Shown: positions 45,212 to 53,927 of the stretch, one piece after another
Position numbering within the stretch: position 1 is the first letter of the stretch
How the letters are laid out: the number at the start of each line of letters is the position of its first letter
Source of the DNA: CAVZBW01 sp963773635
GTDB lineage: Bacteria; Actinomycetota; Acidimicrobiia; Acidimicrobiales; RAAP-2
Assembly: GCA_963773635.1 (NCBI GenBank)
Contig: CAVZBW010000005.1
Span: 1,426,001 to 1,490,000 of the forward strand
Direction of reading: 5' to 3'
Length of the DNA stretch: 64,000 bases
Made by a program: the position numbers and the translations under genes
The notes under the pieces: generated by a model
Database searches by the model: none
The model's input: the letters and a program-made list of their open reading frames with translations, nothing else
What the model was told of the DNA's origin: nothing

Positions 45212-47350
45212 TCACTGCGGCAGCTCACCGGTGGTGAGCAGCTCGTCGAAACGGGCCCCGTCGACGATGGGCACCTCGAGCTGCTCGGCTTTGGTCAGCT
45301 TGGACTCGCCCGGGGATTCCCCGAGGACCACGGCAAAGGTCCGCTTGGAGACGCTCCCGGGGGACTTGCCCCCCCGGGCGACCACCGCCTCCTCGGCCTG
45401 CTCCCGCGTGTAGCCGGGAATGGTCCCGGTGATCACGACCGACTTGCCGGCGAGGCTCTGGGGAGGACCCTCCTCCCCGGGCTCCCCGGGCGGCGACCCG
45501 GGAGCGGCCGGCGCGGCTCCGGGCTCCGTCGTCGCAACCCCGGCCCTGACCAGGCGCTCCACGACCTCCTCGTTGGCCGGGTTGGCAAAGAACTCGACGA
45601 TGCTCTCCGCGATCGTCGGTCCGACGCCGGGAACGACGGCGAGCGTCTCCGCGGAGGCCTGGCGCAGGGCGTCGAGCGAACCCACGGCCCGGGCCACCGC
45701 CCTGGCGCCGGTGGGGCCCAGGTGCCGGATGCCGAGCGCCACCAGCAGCCGGTGGAGGGGGCGGGTGCGCGAGTCGTCGATGGCTCGCCGGAGATTGCCG
45801 GCCGAGATCTCGGCGAAGCCCTCGAGGCCGGCCAGGTCCTCGACCCCGACGAGGTAGAGGTCGGCGGGGTCGGAGACGAGACCCGCCGTCACCAGCTGGT
45901 CGACACGCTGCTCACCCAGGCCCTCGATGTCCATGGCCGAGCGAGACCCGAAGTGGGCGAGGCGTTGGACCCGCTGAGCGGGACAGTCGATGTTCGTGCA
46001 GTAGGTGTCGCTCTCCCCGGGCAGGCGGACGAGCGGGCCGCCGCAGGACGGGCAGACGGCCGGGAAGCTCCAGGGCCGCCCGCGCTCGACCGGGCCGTCG
46101 CTCGCCTGCAGCACCGGTCCGAGCACCTCGGGGATCACGTCCCCGGCCTTGCGCACGGTGACGAGATCGCCCGGGCGCACATCCTTGAGCCGCACCTGGT
46201 CCTCGTTGTGCAGGGTGGCCATGGACACGGTGGACCCGCCCACAAAGACCGGCTCGAGCGCGGCAAAGGGCGTGGCGCGGCCCGTGCGGCCGATGGAGAC
46301 GTCGATGCGCAGCAGCCGGGTCGTCCGCTCCTCGGGGGCGAACTTGAAGGCGATGGCCCATCGAGGCGCCCGCGACGTGGAACCCAGCTGGCGGTGCAGG
46401 ACGAAGTCGTCCAGCTTGACGACCACGCCGTCGAGCTCGTAGCCGAGGTCGTGCCGCCTGGCCTCGAGCTCGCGACAGCGTGCCATCACCTTGCCGAGCC
46501 CGGAGAGGACCTCGACGTCGGGGCTGACGGGGAAGCCCGCCTCCCCCAACAGCTCGAGGGTCGCGCTCTGCCGATCGGGGTACCAACGCCTGGCCGAAGT
46601 CTCGACCCCGCCGATCTGGTAGGCCCAAAAGGCGAGGGGCCGCTTGGCGGTGACCGCCGGATCCTTCTGGCGAAGCGAGCCGGCGGCCGCGTTGCGGGGG
46701 TTGGCGAAGGTGCGCTCGCCGAGGTCGAGCTGGCGCTCGTTCATGCGTTGGAATTCTGCGACCGGCATGTAGACCTCGCCGCGCACCTCGAGCCGCTTGG
46801 GGGGCCGGCCCACCGCGGACCGCAGGCGCCGGGGCACCGAGCCGATCGTGGCCACGTTGGCGGTCACGTTCTCGCCCGTCACGCCGTCGCCCCGCGTGGC
46901 GGCCTGCACGAGCTGGCCCTCCGCGTAGAGGAGCGACATGGCCACCCCGTCCACCTTGGGCTCGCAGCACATCGCCGCCTCGTCGATCGACAGGTCCGGC
47001 AGCAGCCGGTGCACGCGGGCCGCCCAGGACTCGAGCTCGGTCTCCGTGAAGGCGTTGTCGAGGCTCATCATCGGGACCTCGTGCCGGACCGGCTCGAAGA
47101 GACGCGAGGTCGGGCCGCCGACCCGGGAGGTCGGCGACTCGGGAGAGGCCAGCTCGGGGTGCTCCGCCTCCAGCTCCTGGAGCTCGCGGACCAAGGCGTC
47201 GTAGTCGCGGTCCGAGATCTCCGGGCTGTCCTCCAGGAAGTAGCGCTCGTTGTGGTAGGCGATGAGGCGGCGAAGCTCCCCGATGCGCGCACCTGCCTCG
47301 CCGTCTCGAGGCGCGGACCCTGACGGGTCGTCAGGCGGCGATCCCGGCAC
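45212..47350 (-). CDS. ligA: NAD-dependent DNA ligase
   Basis: This ~712-residue ligase seals nicks in replication and repair. It has the Ia domain with IAYHNERYFLEDSPEISDRDYD near residue 30, the adenylated Lys in CCEPKVDGVAMSLLY near 125, TRGDGVTGENVT, the OB fold GRTGRATPFAALEPV, the zinc finger CPSCGGPL and YCTNIDCPAQ, helix-hairpin-helix repeats, and a C-terminal BRCT domain with GKSVVITGTIPGYTREQAEEAV. GTG 47350 is the only plausible start before the Ia domain and overlaps mnmA by 20 bp. The Pro/Gly/Glu-rich linker before BRCT is longer than usual. Confidence 0.93.
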   Translation of the reverse strand: MPGSPPDDPSGSAPRDGEAGARIGELRRLIAYHNERYFLEDSPEISDRDYDALVRELQELEAEHPELASPESPTSRVGGPTSRLFEPVRHEVPMMSLDNAFTETELESWAARVHRLLPDLSIDEAAMCCEPKVDGVAMSLLYAEGQLVQAATRGDGVTGENVTANVATIGSVPRRLRSAVGRPPKRLEVRGEVYMPVAEFQRMNERQLDLGERTFANPRNAAAGSLRQKDPAVTAKRPLAFWAYQIGGVETSARRWYPDRQSATLELLGEAGFPVSPDVEVLSGLGKVMARCRELEARRHDLGYELDGVVVKLDDFVLHRQLGSTSRAPRWAIAFKFAPEERTTRLLRIDVSIGRTGRATPFAALEPVFVGGSTVSMATLHNEDQVRLKDVRPGDLVTVRKAGDVIPEVLGPVLQASDGPVERGRPWSFPAVCPSCGGPLVRLPGESDTYCTNIDCPAQRVQRLAHFGSRSAMDIEGLGEQRVDQLVTAGLVSDPADLYLVGVEDLAGLEGFAEISAGNLRRAIDDSRTRPLHRLLVALGIRHLGPTGARAVARAVGSLDALRQASAETLAVVPGVGPTIAESIVEFFANPANEEVVERLVRAGVATTEPGAAPAAPGSPPGEPGEEGPPQSLAGKSVVITGTIPGYTREQAEEAVVARGGKSPGSVSKRTFAVVLGESPGESKLTKAEQLEVPIVDGARFDELLTTGELPQ

Positions 47351-48392
47351 CAACCACCTCTGCCGGATCCGACACGTCGTACAGGGCGACGGTCTGCCCG
47401 GGCGCCACCGGGCGCTGCGGCGCCGCCAACCGCAGCGAGCAGTGCGGCCCCTCGCCGACAAAGACCGCCGGGCACGGCCGGCCATGAGCGCTCACCTGGG
47501 CGAGGACGGGAGAACCGTCCTCGAGGGGAGATCGCACCCAGGTGAGGGACCCCCGCACGAGGGCCAACCGGTCGGATTCGACGTCCTCGACGGAGCCGAG
47601 CATCACGCGCCGACCGGCGACGTCGACCCGGGAGACGTATCGCCGTCGCCCCCGCCCGTCGTGACCCATGCCCCGGCGCTGTCCCACCGTGACCAGCTCC
47701 ACCGCGTCGGTCCGGCCCACCGCCGCGCCGGACCGCTGGTCCACGAGGGTGCCCGGGTGCAGTGCGAGGCGCCGCGCCAGGAAGGGCCCGCGACCGTGGG
47801 AGCCCCCGGGCACGAAGCACACGTCCTGGCTGTCCGGCTTGCCCGCGGTCCGGAGGCCGAGCCGGAGGGCTTCGGCGCGGACCTCGGGCTTGGTGAGCTC
47901 CCCCACCGGGAACAGGACCCGGCCGAGCCGTCGCTGGTCCAGCATCGACAGCACGTAGGACTGGTCCTTGAACGCGTCGGCACCCCGGAGCAGTCGCCAG
48001 TAGCCGTCCCGGCGCTCCACCCGGGCGTGGTGCCCGGTTGCCAGGGCCTCGAAGCCGAGGCGCTCGGCCCTGGCAAACAGCGCGTCGAACTTGATGTGGC
48101 GGTTGCACTCGACGCAGGGGTTGGGGGTCCTGCCCTCGGCGTGGGCCGCGACGTAGGGGCCGACGACCGTTTCGTCGAAGCGCTCGGCCATGTTGAACAC
48201 GTGGTGCGGGATGCCCAGCTGCTGGGCGACCCGACCGGCGTCCTCGACGTCGCCGACCGAGCAGCAACCCGAGTCCGTGGGGCCACCCCACAGCTTGAGC
48301 GTGGCACCGACGACCTCGTGGCCCCGCTGCGCGAGGAGCGCGGCCGCGACCGACGAGTCGACGCCTCCCGACATCGCCACCAGGATCCTCAC
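47331..48392 (-). CDS. mnmA: tRNA-specific 2-thiouridylase MnmA
   Basis: This 353-residue enzyme thiolates U34 of Lys, Glu and Gln tRNAs. It has the PP-loop AMSGGVDSSVAAALL near residue 6, NPCVECNRHIKFDAL near 95 with one active Cys, ATGHHARVERRDG near 120, the loop GADAFKDQSYVLSML near 138, and KPDSQDVCFVPGG with the second Cys near 190. GTG 48392 is the start. The adjacent cysteine desulfurase, 87 bp upstream, is the natural sulfur source. Confidence 0.93.
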   Translation of the reverse strand: MRILVAMSGGVDSSVAAALLAQRGHEVVGATLKLWGGPTDSGCCSVGDVEDAGRVAQQLGIPHHVFNMAERFDETVVGPYVAAHAEGRTPNPCVECNRHIKFDALFARAERLGFEALATGHHARVERRDGYWRLLRGADAFKDQSYVLSMLDQRRLGRVLFPVGELTKPEVRAEALRLGLRTAGKPDSQDVCFVPGGSHGRGPFLARRLALHPGTLVDQRSGAAVGRTDAVELVTVGQRRGMGHDGRGRRRYVSRVDVAGRRVMLGSVEDVESDRLALVRGSLTWVRSPLEDGSPVLAQVSAHGRPCPAVFVGEGPHCSLRLAAPQRPVAPGQTVALYDVSDPAEVVGAGIAA

Positions 48393-48479
48393 GATCGCAG
48401 TTTCCCACGCACTCGACCGTCGTCCCCAACCTCGAACCCAACCTCGAACCCCTTGGCCGATGTCGTTGGACCCACTGCC

Positions 48480-49661
48480 TCAGGCCCCATCCCTCAGGCG
48501 ATGCACCGCCCGAGGCACCGCCTCGAGGGCGTACTCGACGTCATGGCACGTGGTCGCGTGGCCCAGGCTGAAGCGGACGGAGCGGCGCGCCTCGATCGCT
48601 GCGAGGCCCATGGCCAGCAGCACCGGGCTCGGATCGAGGGCCCCACTGGAGCATGCCGAGCCCCCCGAGGCACACACGCCCTCCCGATCGAGCAGGACGA
48701 GCAGCTCTTCCTGCTCGCAGCCGCCAAAGAGGAGATGACCGTGGCCCGGGAGCACACGATCGCGGGGTGCGGTCTCGGTGACGTCGGGCAGCGCCGTCAT
48801 CAGGCCTTCCACCAGGCGGTCTCGCAGCGCGCCGACACGCTCGCGCTCGGCGTCGCGGCTGCGCGCGGTCGCTCGGAGGGCGGCCGCCAGCCCGACCGCG
48901 CCCGCGACGTCGTGGGTGCCGCTGCGCCGCCCCCTCTCCTGCCCTCCCCCATGGAGGATCGGGCGCAGCACCGCGCCCTCGCGGGCCACGAGCACCCCGA
49001 CGCCCTTGGGACCGCCCACCTTGTGCGCGCTGATGGTCACGAGGTCGGCCGCACCGGCGGCCTGCGCCAGGTCGAGCCAGGGTGCCGCCTGCACGGCGTC
49101 GGTGTGGAGCGTGGCCCCCGGCGCCAGGTCGCGCACGAGGCCCGCCACCGACTCGAGGGGCTGGAGGGTCCCGATCTCGTTGTTGGCGAGCATGACGGAG
49201 ACCAGACCCACCTCGGGACCGAGCGACCCTGCCAGCTCGTCGAGATCGACGATGCCCTCGGGTCGCGATCCGATCACTCGCAGCTCGGCGGGCGGACCGC
49301 CCGAGATTCCCCTGGCCGCCGCCCGACAGCTTTGGAGCACGGCCGGGTGCTCGAGCGAGGAGCACACCAGCGTGCCGGGGCCGCCCGACTCGCTGCGGGC
49401 CGCCAGGGTCCCGAGCACCGCCAGGTTGTCCGCCTCGGTGCCGCCGCCGGTGAAGATGACCTCCCCCGGCCCGGCCCCGAGGAGCTCCGCGATCTCCTCT
49501 CGGGCGTCCTCGAGGGCACTCCTGGCGTCGCGGGCCATCGGGTGACCACCCGAGGGGTTGCCAAAGCGCGGTCCCCAAAAGGGCGACATCGCCTCGACGG
49601 CCTCCCGGCGGAGCGGGGACGTCGACGCGTAGTCGAGGTACGCCAGGTGCTCGGCGCTCAT
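48480..49661 (-). CDS. Cysteine desulfurase, NifS/IscS family
   Basis: This 393-residue PLP enzyme mobilises sulfur from cysteine. It has YLDYASTSPLRREAVEAM at the start, FTGGGTEADNLAVLG near 70, MLANNEIGTLQPL near 155, the PLP Lys in TISAHKVGGPKGVGVL near 208, and the mobile-loop Cys in ASGGSACSSGALDPS near 335. Its ATG overlaps the aldehyde dehydrogenase stop by 4 bp, and mnmA follows downstream, so it probably supplies tRNA thiolation. Confidence 0.9.
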   Translation of the reverse strand: MSAEHLAYLDYASTSPLRREAVEAMSPFWGPRFGNPSGGHPMARDARSALEDAREEIAELLGAGPGEVIFTGGGTEADNLAVLGTLAARSESGGPGTLVCSSLEHPAVLQSCRAAARGISGGPPAELRVIGSRPEGIVDLDELAGSLGPEVGLVSVMLANNEIGTLQPLESVAGLVRDLAPGATLHTDAVQAAPWLDLAQAAGAADLVTISAHKVGGPKGVGVLVAREGAVLRPILHGGGQERGRRSGTHDVAGAVGLAAALRATARSRDAERERVGALRDRLVEGLMTALPDVTETAPRDRVLPGHGHLLFGGCEQEELLVLLDREGVCASGGSACSSGALDPSPVLLAMGLAAIEARRSVRFSLGHATTCHDVEYALEAVPRAVHRLRDGA

Positions 49662-51040
49662 CCCGCCGGATCCAGGTGATCCTCCCAGACCGTCTTGACG
49701 TTGCAGAACTCCCGCATCCCGATGCCCGAGAGCTCCCGCCCGTATCCCGACGACTTGATCCCACCAAAGGGCAGCTCGGGCGTCGAGGCGACCATGGCGT
49801 TGACGAACACCGCCCCGGCCTCGATCCCCTCGACACAGCGGCGCGCCTCCCCGGCATCGCGGGTCCAGACGCTCGCCCCGAGCCCGAAGTCCGTCCCGTT
49901 GGCGATATCGAGAGCCTCGTCGAGGTCCCGTGCCCGCTCCACCAGGGCGACCGGGCCGAACACCTCCTCGCCGGCGATCCTCATGTCGGGCCGCACCTCC
50001 GTCAGCACCGTGGGCGGGTAGAACCACCCGGCGCGATCGGGCACCTGGCCGCCGCAACGGACGGTGGCACCCTGCGCCCGGGCGTCCTCCACCTGGGCCG
50101 CCACCTGGTCACGCTGCGAGGCGGTGGCGAGGGGTCCGACGTCGGTCCCGGGATCCATCGGATCGCCGACGGTCAGGGCGGCCATCTGGTCGGTAAACGC
50201 CCCGATGAAATCCTCGGCCACGTCGCCGACGACGATGAAGCGCTTGGCGGCGATGCAGGACTGGCCGTTGTTTTGCACCCTGGCCCGCACCGCGAGCGGC
50301 ACGGTGCGATCGAGGTCGGCGGACGGCAGCACGATGAACGGGTCCGATCCTCCGAGCTCCAGCACCGACTTCTTGATCGCCTGCCCGGCCGCCGAGCCCA
50401 CGGATCTTCCGGCGCCATCGCTGCCGGTGAGGGTGACCGCGGCGACCCGGGGGTCGGCGATGACGGCCGCTACCCCCTTCGACCCCAGGAGCAGCGTGGT
50501 GAACGCGCCCTCGGGGAACCCGGCCCTGCGAAAGACGTCTTCGATCATGAGCGCCGTGCCCGGCACGTTGCTGGCGTGCTTCAACAGACCCACGTTGCCG
50601 GCCGTGAGAGCGGGGGCGGCGAACCGGATCACCTGCCACATCGGGAAGTTCCACGGCATGACGGCCAGGACCGGGCCCAGCGGCTCGTAGCGAACGTAGC
50701 TCCGCTCGGCGGCGGTGGGAATGAGCTCCTCGGCCAGGAGGGTCTCCCCGTGCTCGGCGTACCAGCGAAGGCAGCGAGCGCACTTGGCCACCTCGGCCTT
50801 GGCCTCGGCGAAGGTCTTGCCCATCTCCATGGTCAGGGTCCGGGCCAGGTCGGGCTGCTCGCCGTCGAGCAGGTCGGCGGCGCTCTCGAGCAGAATCGAG
50901 CGCTCCCGGTGACTCGTGCGGCGGTACCCGAGGAAGGTGTCGTGCGCCCGCCCGATGAGGGCATCGATCTCGTCGTGGGTGTGCTCGTCGTAGCTCTTGA
51001 GCACCTGCCCGCTGGCTGGATCCACCGCTGTGAAGGCCAT
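49658..51040 (-). CDS. NAD(P)-dependent aldehyde dehydrogenase, succinate-semialdehyde type
   Basis: This 460-residue protein has PLGPVLAVMPWNFPMWQVIR near residue 115 for cofactor binding, LTGSDGAGRSVGS near 205, the catalytic Glu in KSVLELGGSDPFIV near 232, and the catalytic Cys in RVQNNGQSCIAAKRFIV near 262. The pattern resembles GabD-like succinate-semialdehyde dehydrogenases. ATG 51040 follows CAGAAT and 6 bases, suggesting a leaderless start divergent from the ABM gene; the upstream in-frame ATG at 51073 is less likely. It heads the unit containing the cysteine desulfurase, mnmA and ligA. Confidence 0.88.
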   Translation of the reverse strand: MAFTAVDPASGQVLKSYDEHTHDEIDALIGRAHDTFLGYRRTSHRERSILLESAADLLDGEQPDLARTLTMEMGKTFAEAKAEVAKCARCLRWYAEHGETLLAEELIPTAAERSYVRYEPLGPVLAVMPWNFPMWQVIRFAAPALTAGNVGLLKHASNVPGTALMIEDVFRRAGFPEGAFTTLLLGSKGVAAVIADPRVAAVTLTGSDGAGRSVGSAAGQAIKKSVLELGGSDPFIVLPSADLDRTVPLAVRARVQNNGQSCIAAKRFIVVGDVAEDFIGAFTDQMAALTVGDPMDPGTDVGPLATASQRDQVAAQVEDARAQGATVRCGGQVPDRAGWFYPPTVLTEVRPDMRIAGEEVFGPVALVERARDLDEALDIANGTDFGLGASVWTRDAGEARRCVEGIEAGAVFVNAMVASTPELPFGGIKSSGYGRELSGIGMREFCNVKTVWEDHLDPAG

Positions 51041-51148
51041 GGGTCCATTCTGACGCGGCGTTCCGTCGATCATGCGCCCGGCGGGGATCCCAAGACCTCC
51101 TGCGACGCCCGGTCGATCCCGTCCCGGGGCTCATGCCATCATGCGCCG

Positions 51149-51457
51149 GTGACCATCGTGCGCATCAACGTCATCACCGTGCCCGAGGACGGAGGGGACG
51201 AGCTCGCCCGGCGCTTCGCCGAACGTGCCGGCGCCGTCGACAACGCCGCCGGCTTCGAGGGCTTCGAGCTCCTCCGACCGACCGACGGGCGTCGGGACTG
51301 GCTGGTCGTGACCCGCTGGCAGGACGAAGAGTCCTTTGTGGCCTGGACACAATCGCCCGCGTTCGCTCATGGGCACCGCGGCGTGACGGGGCACCAGGAG
51401 CGCCCGGTGGCTCTCCACAGCGAGCTGTGGTCCTACGACGTGGTCGACCTGACCTGA
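51149..51457 (+). CDS. Antibiotic biosynthesis monooxygenase (ABM) domain protein
   Basis: This 102-residue ferredoxin-like dimeric barrel protein has VRINVITVPEDGGDELARRFAERAGAVDNAAGFEGFELLRPT and WLVVTRWQDEESFVAWTQSPAF, the typical ABM arrangement with the W-x-D/S-x-E-x-F motif. Relatives include haem-degrading HmoA/MhuD-like proteins, and some members are only structural, so the activity is open. The start codon is GTG 51149 with CATCAT 6 bases upstream. Confidence 0.82.
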   Translation: MTIVRINVITVPEDGGDELARRFAERAGAVDNAAGFEGFELLRPTDGRRDWLVVTRWQDEESFVAWTQSPAFAHGHRGVTGHQERPVALHSELWSYDVVDLT

Positions 51458-51491
51458 CGGCCCGCGGTGGGCACCGGGCCGCCCGGGACCC

Positions 51492-52946
51492 CTACGAGAG
51501 GCCGAGCGCCCTGGCCACCGCCCCTCGCCGGAGCTTCCCCGTCGCCGTGTGGGGCAGATCCTCCGCCCATTCGTACTGTTTGGGCCGCTTGTGCGGCGCC
51601 AGCCGACGCGACGCCACGTCCTCGAGGTCGCTCGGGGCCAGCCCCCGATCGGCCACGACGGCCGCGCACACCCGCTGCCCCCAGCGGGGATCGGGCAGCC
51701 CGAAGACCGCCACCTCCCGTACGCCGGGGACCTCGCTCAGGACGGCCTCCACCTCGGCCGGGTAGACGTTGACCCCGCCGCTGATGATCAGGTCCTGGCG
51801 GCGCCCGGAGAAGTAGAGGTAGCCGGCGGCGTCGAGGCGGCCGATGTCGCCGACCGTGAAGGCGTCGCCTCGCCAGGCCGCCGCGGTCGCCTCCGGGTCG
51901 TGCCAGTACTCGAACCGGGAGAAGGCCGGCGCGTGGCACCAGATGACGCCGGCATCGCGGCCGTCGAGGCCGGCGTCATCCCCGCCGCCCGCGCCGTCGC
52001 CCGCGCCGGCACCTCCCCGGTCACCCAGCCCGAGGTCGACGGGATCGTCGAGGCCGTCGGGGTCGATCTCGAGATGGCGGCCGGGCCGGGCTCGGCCAAC
52101 GGTGCCCGGCCGCTCGAGCCATTCCTCCGGGGAGCAGATGGTGAACTGCCCCTCGGTGGAACCGTAGAACTCCCACACCGCGCCCTCGAGGCACCGATCC
52201 ATGACGGCGCGCTTGAGGCCGGGTGGGCAGGGCTCGCCCGCGTGGACCAGCAGGCGGAGGGAGTCGAAGCGCTCGTCCGCGCCGAGACCGGCGGCGCCGA
52301 GCAGGCGTTGGAGGTGGCTCGGGACCATGAAGGCGGTGGTCGGGCGCTCCCGCCGCAGCGTTCCCAGCGCGGTCGCGGCTTCGAAGCGGCTCATCACCAG
52401 GCACGTGCCGCCCCGCAGCAGGGTGGCACCGGCGAAGCGGGCGGAGACGGAGTGGTACAGGGGCGAGCACACGAGGTGAACGTCGTCGCCGTCGAAGCCC
52501 CACAAGTCGGCCTCGTCGTCCAGCACGCGAGCGGCCGTGGCGTCGTCCCACGGCCCACCGATCACCCCCTTGGGCCGTCCGCTCGTCCCCGACGTGTAGT
52601 GCATCGGTCGGGTCAGGGGGCGGGCCGCCAGCTCGGCGTCGGGGCCGCTCGCGAGGGCCTGCAGCGCCTGCGGCGTGTCGACGACCAGGCCCGGTTGGCA
52701 ATCCTCGACGAGCGGGGCGCGCTCGTGATCGGTGAGGGTGGCGTTGAGCAGGACCGGCACGATGCCCGTGCGGGTGGCGCCGAGGATGGCGCAGAGCAGG
52801 TCGGCCGAGGACGGGAGGCAGAAGGCCACCCGGTGGCCGGCGCCGAGCCCGCCCGCCCCCAGGGCCCCGGCGATCCGACGTTGACGGGCCTCGGCGTCGG
52901 CGGCGGTCAGCCGCTCGACGGTGGGAGGCGATCCTCGAGGGGGCAT
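51492..52946 (-). CDS. AMP-dependent acyl-CoA synthetase with low-complexity insert
   Basis: This 484-residue ANL ligase has the P-loop MHYTSGTSGRPKGVIGG near residue 118, EFYGSTEGQFT near 255, TVGDIGRLDAAGYLYFSGRRQDLIISGG near 360, and the catalytic Lys in PHTATGKLRRGAVAR near 470. It is shorter than average at the N-terminus. About 30 residues near position 305-335 (DLGLGDRGGAGAGDGAGGGDD) form a Gly/Asp-rich insertion absent from typical relatives. The substrate is unknown. It is convergent with the ABM gene. Confidence 0.83.
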   Translation of the reverse strand: MPPRGSPPTVERLTAADAEARQRRIAGALGAGGLGAGHRVAFCLPSSADLLCAILGATRTGIVPVLLNATLTDHERAPLVEDCQPGLVVDTPQALQALASGPDAELAARPLTRPMHYTSGTSGRPKGVIGGPWDDATAARVLDDEADLWGFDGDDVHLVCSPLYHSVSARFAGATLLRGGTCLVMSRFEAATALGTLRRERPTTAFMVPSHLQRLLGAAGLGADERFDSLRLLVHAGEPCPPGLKRAVMDRCLEGAVWEFYGSTEGQFTICSPEEWLERPGTVGRARPGRHLEIDPDGLDDPVDLGLGDRGGAGAGDGAGGGDDAGLDGRDAGVIWCHAPAFSRFEYWHDPEATAAAWRGDAFTVGDIGRLDAAGYLYFSGRRQDLIISGGVNVYPAEVEAVLSEVPGVREVAVFGLPDPRWGQRVCAAVVADRGLAPSDLEDVASRRLAPHKRPKQYEWAEDLPHTATGKLRRGAVARALGLS

Positions 52947-52966
52947 CGCCGCGACTGCCGGCCGGG

Positions 52967-53086
52967 TCAGTCCTTGGGCTTGCGACGGGGCTTGAGCGCG
53001 AACCACCAGATGCTGGCCATCGTGGCCAACACGCCGGCGGCGGCGGCAACGGGCTTCCAGACCCTGCGACCCCGACCCTCTGCCAT
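52967..53086 (-). CDS. Small single-span membrane protein, unknown
   Basis: This 39-residue frame has the basic start AEGRGRRVWK, one hydrophobic span (PVAAAAGVLATMASIWWFAL), and the basic stop KPRRKPKD. It fits exactly between the amidotransferase and acyl-CoA synthetase genes on the same strand, with short gaps on both sides. No family is recognised. It resembles in plan, not clearly in sequence, the small membrane protein at 24816-25064. Confidence 0.45.
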   Translation of the reverse strand: MAEGRGRRVWKPVAAAAGVLATMASIWWFALKPRRKPKD

Positions 53087-53097
53087 GGGCCGAGACC

Positions 53098-53847
53098 TTA
53101 GCCCTCTGCGCAGACCCCTCTGGCCTGGACCAGGGCCTGGACCAGGGCCCGGAACGGGCGGAGGTCCCCGGACTCCTCGGGGTGCCACTGGACCCCCACC
53201 ACAAAGCGCCGGCCCGGCATCTCCACCGCCTCGATCACCCCACCGCTCCGGCCATCGACCGAGCAGGCACTCGCCACGAGACCGCCGCCCAACCGGTCGA
53301 TGGCCTGGTGGTGTGAGCACTGCACCGTCTCACGCTCGCCGAAGATCTCCGCCGTGCGGGTGCCGGCCGCCGTGACCACGTCGACCTCGGCGAAGCAGCC
53401 TGGCGCGGGCCGGTGGCCGTCGTGCCCGACCACCTCGGGCAGATGCTGGTGCAGCGTGCCCCCGAGGTGCACGTTGAGGAGCTGGTGGCCCCGGCAGATG
53501 GCGAGGATCGGGAGGTCCCCTTCCAGCGCCTCGGCGAGCAGTGCCCGCTCCCACCGGTCTCTCGCCGAGTCGAACCCTCCTGCCCGCTCGTGCGGCTCCT
53601 GTCTGTACTCCTCGGGACCGACGTCGTTGCCGCCCATGAGCACCAGTCCGTCGAGTGCAGCCACGACCTCGGTCGCCCCGCCCTCCGCCGGGCCGCCGAG
53701 GAGATGGGGCAGCAGCACCGGCCGCCCGCCCGCCGCGCCGACCAGCTCCACGTACGCCGAGGGGACGAGCGAGGCCGGGCGGGACCACGCGTTCCAGGAG
53801 GCCTCCGCGTGGGAGGTGGTGACCCCGATCAGGGGAATGCCCGACAC
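53098..53847 (-). CDS. Class I glutamine amidotransferase-like, gamma-glutamyl-GABA hydrolase family
   Basis: This 249-residue PuuD-like hydrolase has IPLIGVTTSHAEASWNAW at the start, LMGGNDVGPEEY near 72, the nucleophilic Cys in LAICRGHQLLNVHLGG near 118, HHQAIDRLG near 180, and the His-Glu pair in VGVQWHPEESGD near 222. It cleaves gamma-glutamyl amides, for example gamma-glutamyl-GABA in putrescine use. The start codon is GTG 53847. The succinate-semialdehyde-type dehydrogenase is 2 kb away and could act in the same pathway, although they are not in one operon. Confidence 0.87.
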   Translation of the reverse strand: MSGIPLIGVTTSHAEASWNAWSRPASLVPSAYVELVGAAGGRPVLLPHLLGGPAEGGATEVVAALDGLVLMGGNDVGPEEYRQEPHERAGGFDSARDRWERALLAEALEGDLPILAICRGHQLLNVHLGGTLHQHLPEVVGHDGHRPAPGCFAEVDVVTAAGTRTAEIFGERETVQCSHHQAIDRLGGGLVASACSVDGRSGGVIEAVEMPGRRFVVGVQWHPEESGDLRPFRALVQALVQARGVCAEG

Positions 53848-53927
53848 CGCCTCAGTCTCGCGGGCCCCGGACCCGTCCCCGTCTCGGGGACCCGGACCCG
53901 TCCCGGTCTCGCTGGCCGGGGCCCGGC

